Shown here: in pieces, positions 26,942-35,656 of the stretch
How positions within the stretch are numbered: the first letter of the stretch is position 1
Layout: each line of letters opens with the position of its first letter
Source of the DNA: Asanoa sp. WMMD1127
Lineage (GTDB): Bacteria > Actinomycetota > Actinomycetes > Mycobacteriales > Micromonosporaceae
DNA length: 64,000 bases
Reading direction: 5' to 3'
Assembly: GCF_029626225.1 (NCBI RefSeq)
Contig: NZ_JARUBP010000001.1
Span: 2,542,001-2,606,000, forward strand
Notes under the pieces: model-generated
What the model was told of the DNA's origin: nothing
The model's database searches: none
Seen by the model: only the letters and a program-made list of their open reading frames with translations
Position numbers and translations under genes: made by a program

Positions 26942-27490
26942 TCAGGCGTCCGTGTCGGCGTGGTCGTCCGGTTCGGCCTCGGGTTGCTTCGACTTGCGCT
27001 TCTTGCGCCGCTGCGCGAGCTCGTCGAGGTCTTCGGTGAGCCGGCCCAGCTCCGAACGCAGGAAGTCGCGGGTCGCGACCTCGCCGACCGCGAGCCGCAG
27101 CGCGGCGATCTCCCTGGTCAGGTATTCGGTGTCGGCCTTCTGCGCCGACGCCCGCCGGCGGTCCTCCTCGAGCGCCAGCCGGTCGCGGTCGGCCTGCCGG
27201 TTCTGCGCGAGCAGGATCAGCGGCGCCGCATAGGAGGCCTGCAACGACAGGATCAACGTCAGGAACGTGAAGGTGTACGGGTCGAAGCGCCAGCCTTCCG
27301 GCGCCAGTGTGTTCCAGCCCACCCAGAGCAGGATCACGATGGTCATGTAGACCAGGAACTTGGCCGTGCCCAGGGCCCGGGCGATCGCCTCGGACCACCG
27401 GCCGAAGGACTCCGGGTCGAATCGGGGCAGCTTGAGCCGGCGCGGCTCCTGCGGCTGGTCGAGCCGCGGGGCCCGGCGCGGCTCAGCCAT
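26942..27490 (-). CDS. DUF1003 membrane protein
   Basis: 182 residues. Two membrane helices (about 45-67 and 75-97) in the DUF1003 core (ALGTAKFLVYMTIVILLWVGWNT), then a coiled segment and a Lys-rich tail. Function unknown. Its start overlaps the stop of the MgtE-N/CBS gene by eight bases, and mrp follows after 21 bases. The conserved link to an MgtE-like regulator hints at cation homeostasis. Confidence 0.88.
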   Translation of the reverse strand: MAEPRRAPRLDQPQEPRRLKLPRFDPESFGRWSEAIARALGTAKFLVYMTIVILLWVGWNTLAPEGWRFDPYTFTFLTLILSLQASYAAPLILLAQNRQADRDRLALEEDRRRASAQKADTEYLTREIAALRLAVGEVATRDFLRSELGRLTEDLDELAQRRKKRKSKQPEAEPDDHADTDA

Positions 27491-28799
27491 CGGCGCCGCC
27501 GTTCGGGCCGGTCGCCGGGATGGCGCGGGGCGGGACGGCCACCGGGGAGCCCGGGACCATGTCGGGCACGTCGCGGTCGCGCCAGTCCGGCGGCAGCGAG
27601 TGGTCGAGCACGTCGTCGACGGTGACTGCGCCGACCAGCCGGTTGTTGGCGTCGACGACCGGCATCGCGACCAGGTCGTACATGGCCATGCGGCGAGTGA
27701 TCTCGATCAGCGGCGTCTCGGGACGCAGCGGGTTGATGCCGGCGTCGACCACGCCGCCGAGGATCTGTGACGGCGGCTCCCGGAGCAGCCGCTGGAAGTG
27801 GACCATGCCCAGGTATTTACCCGTCGGCGTGGCCATCGGCGCCCGCGCGACGAAGACCTGTGCGGCCACCGCCGGCGGCAGCTGGGGCTCGCGGATCCGG
27901 GCCAGCGCGTCGGCGACGGTCGTGTCGGGCGTCAGGATCACCGGTTCGGAGGTCATCACGCTGCCCGCCGTGCCGGCCGCGTATTTCAGGAGCTGGCGCA
28001 CCGGCTCGGCCTCGTCGGGCTCCATCAGGTCGAGCAGCGCCTGCCGCTCCGGACCCGACAGCTCGCCGAGGAGGTCGGCCGCGTCGTCGGCGTCCATCTC
28101 CTCCAGGATGTCGGCGGCCCGCTCCTGGTCAACGGTGGCGAGGATCTCGACCTGGTCGTGCTCGGGCAGCTCGCTGAGCACGTCGGCCAGGCGCTCGTCG
28201 TCGAGCGCGGCGGCGACCTCGTTGCGCCGGCCGTCGGGCATCTCCTGCAGCGCGTTGGCCAGGTCGGCGGGGCGCATCTGCTCGAGCACGGCGAGCAGCC
28301 CCGCGGTGCCCTGGGTGTCGGTGAGGCCGATCAGCCCGCGTACGCGGTCCCATTCGAGCTCGACCAGCTGCCCGCGGCGGGTCAGCCGGCGGCTGGGCTG
28401 GCGGACGGCGACCTTGGCCAGCGACCACTCGCCGGTGCGGTTGGTCTCCATGGCGAGGTCGACCACCATCGCCGGGGTCTCCTCGGGAAGGATCGTCACC
28501 CGGCGGTCGAGCAGGTCTTCGAGGACCAGCAGCTCGTTGGGGCGCTTCTCGAAGCGCCGCAGGTTGAGCGTGCCGGTGTTGAGCACGACCGACTCGGGGT
28601 CGATCGAGGTGAACCGGCCCATCGGCAGGAAGATCCGCCGGCGGACGGTCATCTCGACCACCAGACCGACCACCTGGGGCGGGCGGTTGGTGGTGCGCAG
28701 GCGCGCGACGGCATCACGAACCCGGCCGACCTGGTCACCGTTGGGGTCGTAGACCGGGAGGCCGGCGAGTCTGGCGATGTAGACCCGCGCTGTCGTCAC
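27483..28799 (-). CDS. MgtE N-domain and CBS protein without a channel domain
   Basis: 438 residues. A PRC-barrel-like N-terminal half (about 1-145) is followed by an MgtE N-terminal superhelical domain (about 165-275, ALQEMPDGRRNEVAAALDD) and a CBS pair (about 280-420). The membrane part of the MgtE Mg2+ channel is absent and no hydrophobic helix is seen, so this is probably a cytosolic sensor or regulator. It matches Rv1232c in position. It is divergent from phzF, the two starts being 33 bases apart. Confidence 0.88.
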   Translation of the reverse strand: MTTARVYIARLAGLPVYDPNGDQVGRVRDAVARLRTTNRPPQVVGLVVEMTVRRRIFLPMGRFTSIDPESVVLNTGTLNLRRFEKRPNELLVLEDLLDRRVTILPEETPAMVVDLAMETNRTGEWSLAKVAVRQPSRRLTRRGQLVELEWDRVRGLIGLTDTQGTAGLLAVLEQMRPADLANALQEMPDGRRNEVAAALDDERLADVLSELPEHDQVEILATVDQERAADILEEMDADDAADLLGELSGPERQALLDLMEPDEAEPVRQLLKYAAGTAGSVMTSEPVILTPDTTVADALARIREPQLPPAVAAQVFVARAPMATPTGKYLGMVHFQRLLREPPSQILGGVVDAGINPLRPETPLIEITRRMAMYDLVAMPVVDANNRLVGAVTVDDVLDHSLPPDWRDRDVPDMVPGSPVAVPPRAIPATGPNGGADG

Positions 28800-28818
28800 A
28801 CCGTCAAGACTAATTCCC

Positions 28819-28824
28819 TAGGCT
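28819..28824 (+). promoter_or_regulatory. Leaderless -10 hexamer of the phzF-like gene
   Basis: TAGGCT, then CTTTCGC, then ATG 28832. The same arrangement (TAGGCT, CTTTCAC, GTG) is found before the transglycosylase gene. Confidence 0.45.
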
Positions 28825-28831
28825 CTTTCGC

Positions 28832-29707
28832 ATGTCTACCGTCCCGTACGAGATCGTCGACGTCTTCACCGACCGGCCGTTCACCGGCAACCCGCTGGCC
28901 GTGGTGTTCGGCGGCGAGGACCTGGGCGCCAGCCAGATGCAGGCGCTGGCCCGCGAGTTCAACCTGTCCGAGACGGTGTTCGTGCTGCCGCCGTCGCCCG
29001 GGGCCGAGGCGACCTACCGGGCACGGATCTTCACGCCCAACAGCGAGCTGCCGTTCGCCGGCCACCCGAGCGTCGGCGCGGCGGTGACGGCCAGCGCCCG
29101 CGGGATGTTCGAGGCCGGCCCGGTGGTCCAGGAGTGCGGCGCCGGCCTGCTTCCGGTCGTCGTGTCGGGTTCGACCGCGACGCTGACCGGCGGCGTCGCG
29201 ACCGTCGGCGAGCCGCTCGACCCCGGGCCGCTGTTGGCCGCCGTGGGGCTGACCGCCGACGACCTCGACCCGGCCGCGCCGCCCCGGGTCGCCGGGTGCG
29301 GGCTCGAGTTCCCCTTCCTGCCCGTACGCGCGGACGCGGTGACCCGGGCCCGGCTCGACACCGGGGCCGCGGAGGGCGTCGCGGCGCACAGCATCGACGT
29401 CTTCGCCTGGGACGCGCAGAGCCGGACGGCCCACGTACGCGTCTTCGTGCCGGGCCTGTCCGTGCCGGAGGACCCGGCGACCGGCTCGGCCGCCCTCGGG
29501 CTCGGGGTCTGGCTGGTCACCAGCGGGCTGCTGCCGGCCGACGGCGAGAGCGGCTATGTCGTGCACCAGGGGCTCGAGCTGCACCGCCCGTCGGTGCTGG
29601 AGTGCGTGGTGACCGCCGCGGCCGGCGCGGTGACCGGCGCGCGTGTCACCGGCAGCGTGGTGCCGATCGCCCGCGGCGAGATGGCGGTGCCACCGTTCGT
29701 CGGATAA
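28832..29707 (+). CDS. PhzF-family isomerase/epimerase-like protein
   Basis: 291 residues. The two-domain PhzF/diaminopimelate-epimerase fold is shown by FTGNPLAVVF (about 16-25), the catalytic Glu of FNLSETVFVLP (about 45-55), SELPFAGHPSVGAA and the phosphate-binding-like EDPATGSAALG (about 212-222). The substrate is unknown; no phenazine genes are nearby. Confidence 0.92.
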   Translation: MSTVPYEIVDVFTDRPFTGNPLAVVFGGEDLGASQMQALAREFNLSETVFVLPPSPGAEATYRARIFTPNSELPFAGHPSVGAAVTASARGMFEAGPVVQECGAGLLPVVVSGSTATLTGGVATVGEPLDPGPLLAAVGLTADDLDPAAPPRVAGCGLEFPFLPVRADAVTRARLDTGAAEGVAAHSIDVFAWDAQSRTAHVRVFVPGLSVPEDPATGSAALGLGVWLVTSGLLPADGESGYVVHQGLELHRPSVLECVVTAAAGAVTGARVTGSVVPIARGEMAVPPFVG

Positions 29708-29717
29708 TTAGACTGGC

Positions 29718-29738
29718 GGTATATACCGATCGTCGGTA
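29718..29738 (+). promoter_or_regulatory. Candidate PadR operator overlapping the promoter
   Basis: Two overlapping palindromes: CGGTATATACCG (29717-29728, perfect) and TACCGA-TCG-TCGGTA (29724-29738, perfect arms). TATATA within the first can act as a -10 element, putting the RNA start inside the second. Both lie 11-32 bases ahead of the PadR start. Confidence 0.5.
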
Positions 29739-29748
29739 GCATCCATGC

Positions 29749-30084
29749 ATGGCCATGCAGGAGCCGACCTTCTTCATCCTGACCGCGCTCGCCGAGCAGC
29801 CGTTGCACGGCTACGGCGTGATCCGCGCCGTCTCCGACCTGTCCGGCGGGCGGATCACGCTGCGCGCCGGCACGCTCTACGCCGCCCTCGACCGGTTGAC
29901 CGAGGAAGGGCTGCTCGTCGTCGACCGCGAGGAGGCCGTCGACGGGCGGCTCCGGCGCTACTACCGGCTGACCGACGACGGCGCGACCGCGCTGTCGGCC
30001 GAGGTCGAGCGGCTACGCGCCAATGCCGCGATGGCGGCCGCCCGGCTCCGGGGCATCCGGCTCGCGTTCGGCGGCGTGGCGTGA
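29749..30084 (+). CDS. PadR-family transcriptional regulator
   Basis: 111 residues. A compact winged helix: FFILTALAEQPLHGYGVI, then GRITLRAGTLYAALDRLTEEGLL and RRYYRLTDDG. Short PadR proteins repress adjacent membrane-protein or efflux genes. Its stop overlaps the GTG of the next gene (GTGA), so both are co-translated. ATGs at 29749 and 29755 are both possible. Confidence 0.92.
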   Translation: MAMQEPTFFILTALAEQPLHGYGVIRAVSDLSGGRITLRAGTLYAALDRLTEEGLLVVDREEAVDGRLRRYYRLTDDGATALSAEVERLRANAAMAAARLRGIRLAFGGVA

Positions 30085-31388
30085 AGCCGCTCGAGCGCCG
30101 CTACCGGCGGCTGCTGCTGGCCTACCCACGGGCCTACCGCCGCGATCGGGGCGACGAGATGGTGACGACGCTGCTGGAGGGCGCGCCGCCCGGCCGGGTC
30201 CGACCGCCGGCCGGCGACGTCTGGGACCTGCTCCGCGGCGGCCTGCGCCAGCGGTTCGCCCCGCCCCACGGCCGCGGCTACGCCCTGGTCGCGGTCGCCT
30301 GCGCGGCCGCCGTGGCGTTCCTCGCCCTCAGCGCGGCGGTCCGGCTCACCACGGCGTCCGAGGCCAGCAAGGACACTCTCTTCCTCACGTCCGCCCGGCT
30401 GCTGCCGCGCAACGCGCCCATCGTCGGCGACCAGGAGCGGATGGTGACGACGTTCGGCGGTCCGACCCGGGTCGATCTCACCTTCGCGACGCCACCGGCC
30501 GAGCTCGACGACCTGGCGGTCGAGGTGCGGGACCTCGCCCTCGCCGAGGGATGGGTGGCCGGCCCGATCGAAGGGCGCCGGTTCACCGCCGAGCGCGACG
30601 GGCAGACGCTGGTCGTCAGCGTCGCCGACGGCGTGCCGGCGGAACCCGACCTTTTCGCGTCCTTCCACACGCGCTATCCGTTGCCGGCCTCGCTGCTGCC
30701 GCTGGGCCTCGCCGCCGTCGTGCTGGGCGGGCTGGCCGGCTGGCTGGTCGCCGCCTGGACGCTGCGGCGGTTCCGGACCCGCACTCCGGCCGGCCGGCTG
30801 CTCATCGCGCTCGCCGGCGCGCCGAGCCTGCTGCTCGTCGGCGCCGTGGCGGCCAGCACCGCCGGAGCCACCCTGGACGCGACCGGCCAGAGCTTCTTCA
30901 CCGACACGTTCGCTGAAGGGCTGGCCCTGGCCTGCCTGGCGGCGACACCACTGCTCGCGGCGGTCCTGCCCGCCGCGGCCTCGGCGCCGGTGCCGCGGGG
31001 GCGCACCGACCTGGTCGCGGTGGGCATCCGGCTGGCGACGGCGGCGCACCTCGCGTTCGGCGCCGCGCTGGCGACCGTGCTGGTCACCTTCACGGTGCGC
31101 ATGCTGGCCACCGGCAGCGACCGCGTCGCCATGCTGAGCGGCGCCCATGATCCCAAGGGCGTGCTGCCGCTACCGGTCTACGTGCCGGTAGCGCTGCTCT
31201 ACTACGGCGGCGTCGTGCTCTCCCCGCTGCTCCTGCTGGTCTCGGTGCCCCTGCTGGGCGTCGGCCGGGGCCGCGTCCGCCCGGTCGCCTGGTGGACCCT
31301 GGCGGCAGCCGCCTGCTCCGCAGCCATCCTGCCGGCCCTCCTACTCACCCCCTACGGCGGCGACGCCGCCCTGTGGTGGCTCGACTAA
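30081..31388 (+). CDS. PadR-linked polytopic membrane protein
   Basis: 435 residues. The N-terminus (LERRYRRLLLAYPRAYRRDRG) is a cytosolic segment commonly found on membrane proteins encoded with PadR regulators. One helix follows near 72-92, a soluble extracytoplasmic region (about 95-190), and at least five more helices to the C-terminus. No transporter motif is visible. It is probably the target of the preceding PadR. Confidence 0.8.
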   Translation: MKPLERRYRRLLLAYPRAYRRDRGDEMVTTLLEGAPPGRVRPPAGDVWDLLRGGLRQRFAPPHGRGYALVAVACAAAVAFLALSAAVRLTTASEASKDTLFLTSARLLPRNAPIVGDQERMVTTFGGPTRVDLTFATPPAELDDLAVEVRDLALAEGWVAGPIEGRRFTAERDGQTLVVSVADGVPAEPDLFASFHTRYPLPASLLPLGLAAVVLGGLAGWLVAAWTLRRFRTRTPAGRLLIALAGAPSLLLVGAVAASTAGATLDATGQSFFTDTFAEGLALACLAATPLLAAVLPAAASAPVPRGRTDLVAVGIRLATAAHLAFGAALATVLVTFTVRMLATGSDRVAMLSGAHDPKGVLPLPVYVPVALLYYGGVVLSPLLLLVSVPLLGVGRGRVRPVAWWTLAAAACSAAILPALLLTPYGGDAALWWLD

Positions 31389-31540
31389 CGCTTGCGCGCA
31401 CCCTGCTGTGCCGTCCTGCTCACCGGTTGCGGCGCTGGGGTGGCTCGACTCATGCCTTGTCGCGGACTTTGCCGGACGTCCTGCTCGCCCGGCGCGGCGG
31501 TGGCGCGCCCGGGGTGGCTCGGCTAACGCTTGCCGCGCAC
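31375..31540 (+). repeat. Three imperfect tandem copies spanning two gene ends
   Basis: GGTGGCTCG[A/G]CT recurs at 31375, 31439 and 31513. Copies 1 and 3 also share TAACGCTTG and CGCGCACC. Copy 1 holds the stop codon of the plus-strand membrane protein and copy 3 holds the stop of the minus-strand 163-residue protein, so the spacer between the convergent genes is built from a duplicated gene end. Confidence 0.6.
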
Positions 31541-32014
31541 CTTGTGCAGGCGGAAGGGCTTGCGGGTGACCCGCGCCGCCGGGGTCTCCCGGGGCGCCTC
31601 GGCCAGGCTGTCGTCGGGCAGGTCGGGGCGGGTCACCGCTGGGCCGACCGGGCTGAGGCAGCACAGCGTGCAGTCCATCGCCCAGCGTTCGAGCAGCTTC
31701 TCGGTCGGCCCGGGGGCGTTCAGGCGCTTGCCGCCGACCTGCGGCGCGACCGTGTTCCACTCGTCGTCGCCCGGCTGCACGCGGCGCACGTCGGCTGTGA
31801 AGGTGACGATCCGGCCGCCGTGGTCGCCGCGGAGTGTCACCTCGGCCGTGGCGCCGTCGACCAGGCCGGGCAGCCGCTGCTCGCCGATGCCGGTGACGAC
31901 ATAGAGCGCGCCGTCGATCGGTACGCACCACAGCCCGCGCGGCGGCCCGTCGTCGACGGACACCCAGGCCACGGCCGCCTTCTTGATCGCCTCTTCCACC
32001 ACCGGGTCGGTCAC
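31523..32014 (-). CDS. Hypothetical protein, possible split-barrel flavin fold
   Basis: 163 residues. The strand-rich segment AAVAWVSVDDGPPRGLWCVP - DGALYVVTG - ATAEVTLRGDHGGRIVTF resembles the pyridoxamine-phosphate-oxidase-like split barrel, a weak match. A later part has a Cys pair (MDCTLCCLSP). GTG 32014 overlaps the stop of the HAD gene (GTGA), so the two are co-translated. Confidence 0.7.
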   Translation of the reverse strand: MTDPVVEEAIKKAAVAWVSVDDGPPRGLWCVPIDGALYVVTGIGEQRLPGLVDGATAEVTLRGDHGGRIVTFTADVRRVQPGDDEWNTVAPQVGGKRLNAPGPTEKLLERWAMDCTLCCLSPVGPAVTRPDLPDDSLAEAPRETPAARVTRKPFRLHKVRGKR

Positions 32015-32742
32015 CCCCTCATCCTGCCCGGCACGGGGGTGGGCTGGCCATGGTCGACCTCGTCCAGCACGCCGACGAGCTCCTTGATCGCCGGGCCGTC
32101 CCAGTCGAGGTCGGCCGCGAAGACCAGGTGGTCGGCCAGGTCGGGCGCGGCGAGCCGGACGGCGGTCATGCCGACCTCGGCCGCGCCCGTGAGCTCGTGG
32201 CTGCCGCCGTCGCCGACGTAGAGGCACTCGGCCGGCGCGACACCGAGGCGCTGGCACGCCGCCAGATAGATGCTCGGGTCGGGCTTGCAGACACCCTCCT
32301 CGACGGAGAACACGGCGGTGTCGAGCAGCGGCGCGACCGGCAGCCGCGGCAGCAGGGCCGGCAGCTCGTGGGTGCAGTCGCTGACCACGGCGGTACGCAG
32401 CCCCCGAAGCCGCAGCTCCCACAGCACCGGAACCGCCTCGTCGCGCAGCTCCGTGTCGTGCTCGACGGCGCGCAGCCGGCAGGCCAGCGCGGCCCGCACT
32501 GCCTCGTCGGAGGGGTCGGCGCCGGCCCGGGCGGCGATCCACCGCAGGTTGTCCTCCGCGGAGCCGAGGTCGCCGCTGGCCCGGCGGTAGTACGAGGCGT
32601 CCAGCAGGGCGATCATCGCCGCGGGATCGCATCCCAGGATGCGGGCGGTCTCGAGGTGCTCGGGGCCGCGGCGGACCGGTCGGGTGAGAGTGCCGAAGAA
32701 GTCGAAGACGACCGCGCGTATCGCTGGCAAAGCAGCCTCCAT
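32011..32742 (-). CDS. HAD-superfamily hydrolase
   Basis: 243 residues. Motif I is VVFDFFGTLTR (nucleophile Asp near 11), motif II TAVVSDCTHE near 116-125, the conserved Lys in VCKPDPSIYLAA near 153, and motif III YVGDGGSHEL near 175. The position two residues after the nucleophile is Phe instead of Asp, as in many dehalogenase-type HAD enzymes. Substrate unknown. First gene of a two-gene operon. Confidence 0.9.
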   Translation of the reverse strand: MEAALPAIRAVVFDFFGTLTRPVRRGPEHLETARILGCDPAAMIALLDASYYRRASGDLGSAEDNLRWIAARAGADPSDEAVRAALACRLRAVEHDTELRDEAVPVLWELRLRGLRTAVVSDCTHELPALLPRLPVAPLLDTAVFSVEEGVCKPDPSIYLAACQRLGVAPAECLYVGDGGSHELTGAAEVGMTAVRLAAPDLADHLVFAADLDWDGPAIKELVGVLDEVDHGQPTPVPGRMRG

Positions 32743-32871
32743 GGCAGGACCTGGGGGCAGTAGCTAGGCAAGACCGGGCGAGCCTATCGATGGGGACCGC
32801 CGTACCCTATCGGCCGATCGACTGACCGTAGTCGGATAGCCGCAGTATGTGATTTGTGAGGATGGTTCACT

Positions 32872-33810
32872 GTGCACCGCCCCGCCATCGACCCGGCCGC
32901 CACCATGGCACTGGTCGTCGCCGTCCTCGCCGTCTCCACCTCCGGCCCGCTGATCGCGTTCGCCGCCGCCGCGCCCGCGCTGGCCATCGCGTTCTGGCGC
33001 AACGCCCTCGCGGTCGGCGTCCTGGGCCCCATCTCGCTGATCGCCCGCCGCCGCGAGTACGCCAACCTGGCCCGCCGCGAGGCCGTCTTCTGCGTGCTGG
33101 CCGGCGTGGCCCTGGCGGCGCACTTCGCGGCCTGGATGCCGAGCATCCGGTTCACCACGGTGGCGGCGTCCACGGCGCTGGTCGCGACCCAGCCCGTCTG
33201 GCAGGGCCTGATCTCGGTCGCCCAGGGCCGCAAGCTGCGCACCGTCACCTGGGCCGGCATCGGCGTCGCGGTGCTCGGCGCGGTGCTGGCCACCGGGGCC
33301 GACTTCGGCGTCTCGACCCGCGCGGTGATGGGCGACCTGCTGGCGGTGGTCGGCGCGATCATGGCAGCCGCGTACACCGCGCTCGGCGAACGGGCCCGGG
33401 TCACGCTGAGCACGACGACGTACACCACGATCTGTTATGGGGTCTGCGCGGTCCTGCTGCTGGTCATCTGCCTGGCGTCGGGGCAGCGGTTGGGCGGCTA
33501 CCCGGGCACGACCTGGCTGGCGATCCTCGGGCTGGTGGCCGGCGCGCAGCTGCTCGGGCACACGATGTTCAACTACGCGCTGCGCCGGGTGTCGGCCACG
33601 ACGATCAGCGTGCTGATCCTGCTGGAGGTGCCCGGCGCCGGCCTGATCGCCTGGCTCTGGCTCGGCCAGGTGCCGCCGGCCGCCTCGCTGCCGGGCCTCG
33701 CCCTGCTGCTCGTCGGCGTGCTCATCGTCGTGCTCGGCGGCGCACAGGCCGGCCGCCGCGAACGCGCCGCCCGCCGCCTCGAAGTCGAAACGGCCGGCAC
33801 GATTCCCTAG
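32872..33810 (+). CDS. EamA/DMT-family transporter
   Basis: 312 residues with about ten membrane helices in two EamA halves (about 5-140 and 150-295). The second half has the typical TTISVLILLEVPGAGLIAWLWLG. Probably an exporter of small metabolites; the substrate is not inferable. The GTG start follows GAGGA. It overlaps the SDR gene tail to tail by four bases. Confidence 0.9.
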   Translation: MHRPAIDPAATMALVVAVLAVSTSGPLIAFAAAAPALAIAFWRNALAVGVLGPISLIARRREYANLARREAVFCVLAGVALAAHFAAWMPSIRFTTVAASTALVATQPVWQGLISVAQGRKLRTVTWAGIGVAVLGAVLATGADFGVSTRAVMGDLLAVVGAIMAAAYTALGERARVTLSTTTYTTICYGVCAVLLLVICLASGQRLGGYPGTTWLAILGLVAGAQLLGHTMFNYALRRVSATTISVLILLEVPGAGLIAWLWLGQVPPAASLPGLALLLVGVLIVVLGGAQAGRRERAARRLEVETAGTIP

Positions 33811-34622
33811 CTGATGGCCTGCTCGCTGGCCTTCCAGAGCGCGCCGGCCAACGCGGGGTCGGTGGCCTTGGCGGCGGCGCGGCGGGGCTTCTTGTCGTAG
33901 TAGTAGGCGCCGTTGACCAGGCGCGCCGGGTCGGCGGTGGCGAGCCAGACGAGCGTCTCGGCGCCGCGCTCCGGGCTGCGCAGCAGCGGCGCCCGCTTCA
34001 TGCCCCAGGCGATCAGCCGGTTGTCGTTGTAGAACCGCGTGCGCACCACACCGGGATGGAACGCGAAGGAGAGCATGCCGGGCCACTGCCGGGCCGCCTC
34101 GCCGGCGAACAGGATGTTGGCCTGCTTGCTGGTGCCGTAGGCGCGGAGCGGGAAGTAGCGCTCGAGCGGCCGGTTGAGGTCGCGCGGGTCGAGGTCGCCC
34201 CACCGGTAGGCGCCCGAGGCGGTCACCACCATGCGCTCGATCCGGTCGTGCAGCAGCACGGTGAGCAGGAAGCTGGCCAGGTGGTTGGCCTGGATGGTCA
34301 GCTCGTAGCCGTCCACGGTGGTCGCCGGGTGCAGCACGATCGCGCCCGCGTTGTTGGCCAGCACGTGGATCGTGTCGTACGCCGAGCGCAGTTGCTCCGC
34401 CAGCGTGCGCACGTCGTCGAGCGCGGCGAAGTCGGCGCGGAACGACGCCGGCAGGGTGCCGGTCGCGTCGCGCACCTCGGCGGCGGCGGCGGACAGCCGG
34501 GCCGGGTCACGGCCGACCAGAACGACCTGGTCACCCCGGCTGGCCAGGGCGACGGCGGCGGACAGCCCGATGCCCGAGCTGGCCCCGGTGATCACTACGA
34601 CGCGCCCGGTGACTTCTTCCAC
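33807..34622 (-). CDS. Short-chain dehydrogenase, retinol-dehydrogenase-like
   Basis: 271 residues. Cofactor motif VVITGASSGIG (about 9-19), LANNAGAI (about 91-98) and the catalytic pair in YGTSK (about 159-163). The long C-terminal part and the WAN-like region fit the extended group acting on retinol-like or other lipophilic alcohols. NADP(H) or NAD(H) preference is unclear. It stands alone; the next gene (CitE-like) is divergent. Confidence 0.9.
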   Translation of the reverse strand: MEEVTGRVVVITGASSGIGLSAAVALASRGDQVVLVGRDPARLSAAAAEVRDATGTLPASFRADFAALDDVRTLAEQLRSAYDTIHVLANNAGAIVLHPATTVDGYELTIQANHLASFLLTVLLHDRIERMVVTASGAYRWGDLDPRDLNRPLERYFPLRAYGTSKQANILFAGEAARQWPGMLSFAFHPGVVRTRFYNDNRLIAWGMKRAPLLRSPERGAETLVWLATADPARLVNGAYYYDKKPRRAAAKATDPALAGALWKASEQAIS

Positions 34623-34699
34623 TGCTTGGTTCTCCTCGGTCGTCGCGCGAGGTTACCGTTTGGTCAAGGCCTAACTGTAACGATCGTGAGGAGCCGTCG

Positions 34700-35656
34700 A
34701 TGGCCGCTGCGGGACGCCCACGCCGGTCCTGTTTGGCCGTACCCGGCTCCAGCCTGAAGATGCTCGACAAGGCCCTGGGTCTCCCGGCGGACCAGGTCTT
34801 CCTCGACCTGGAGGACGCGGTCGCCCCACTGGCCAAGCCGGAGGCCCGCAAGAACGTCGTGGCCGCGCTCAACGAGGGCGACTGGGGTGGAAAGACCCGG
34901 GTCGTGCGGGTCAACGACCTGACCACCGAGTGGACCTACCGCGACGTCGTCGAGGTGGTCGAGGGGGCCGGCGACAACCTGGACTGCGTGATGCTGCCCA
35001 AGGTGCAGTCCGCGGCCCACGTCGAGTGGCTCGACCTCACGCTCACCCAGATCGAGAAGGCGGTCGGCCTGCCGGTCGGCGGCATCGGCATCGAGGCGCA
35101 GATCGAGAACGCGGCCGGACTGGTCAACGTGGACGCGATCGCCGCCGCCTCGCCCCGGATCGAGACGATCATCTTCGGGCCGGCGGACTTCATGGCGTCG
35201 ATCAACATGCGGTCGCTGGTGGTCGGCGGGCTCATCCCCGACTACCCGGGCGATCCCTACCACTACATCCTGATGCGCCTGCTGATGGCCGCCCGCATGC
35301 ACGACAAGCAGGCCATCGACGGCCCGTTCCTGCAGATCCGCGACGTCGACGGTTTCCGCGCCGTGGCGAAGCGGTCGGCCGCGCTCGGCTTCGACGGCAA
35401 GTGGGTGCTGCACCCGGGCCAGATCGAGGCGGCCAACGAGATCTACGCGCCCACGCAGGACGACTACGACCGGGCCGAGCTCATCCTCGACGCGTACGAG
35501 CACGCCACCTCGGAGGCCGGCGGCAAGCTCGGCGCGGTGATGCTCGGCGACGAGATGATCGACGAGGCGTCGCGCAAGATGGCCCTGGTGATCGCCGCGA
35601 AGGGACGCGCCGCCGGGTTGGCCCGCACCTCCCGCTTCACGCCCCCCGAAGGCTGA
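34700..35656 (+). CDS. CitE-like HpcH/HpaI lyase (CoA ester lyase)
   Basis: 318 residues. The TIM-barrel opens RSCLAVPGSSLKML, with VFLDLEDAV (Mg2+-binding Glu/Asp) near 35 and GIGIEAQIENAAGLVN near 129. The family includes malyl-CoA and beta-methylmalyl-CoA lyases and malyl-CoA thioesterase. The acyl-CoA dehydrogenase (37736) and MaoC hydratase (54506) in this window could act on the same kind of CoA esters, though they are not in one operon. The 3' end overlaps the DUF4190 gene by 20 bases. Confidence 0.9.
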   Translation: MAAAGRPRRSCLAVPGSSLKMLDKALGLPADQVFLDLEDAVAPLAKPEARKNVVAALNEGDWGGKTRVVRVNDLTTEWTYRDVVEVVEGAGDNLDCVMLPKVQSAAHVEWLDLTLTQIEKAVGLPVGGIGIEAQIENAAGLVNVDAIAAASPRIETIIFGPADFMASINMRSLVVGGLIPDYPGDPYHYILMRLLMAARMHDKQAIDGPFLQIRDVDGFRAVAKRSAALGFDGKWVLHPGQIEAANEIYAPTQDDYDRAELILDAYEHATSEAGGKLGAVMLGDEMIDEASRKMALVIAAKGRAAGLARTSRFTPPEG

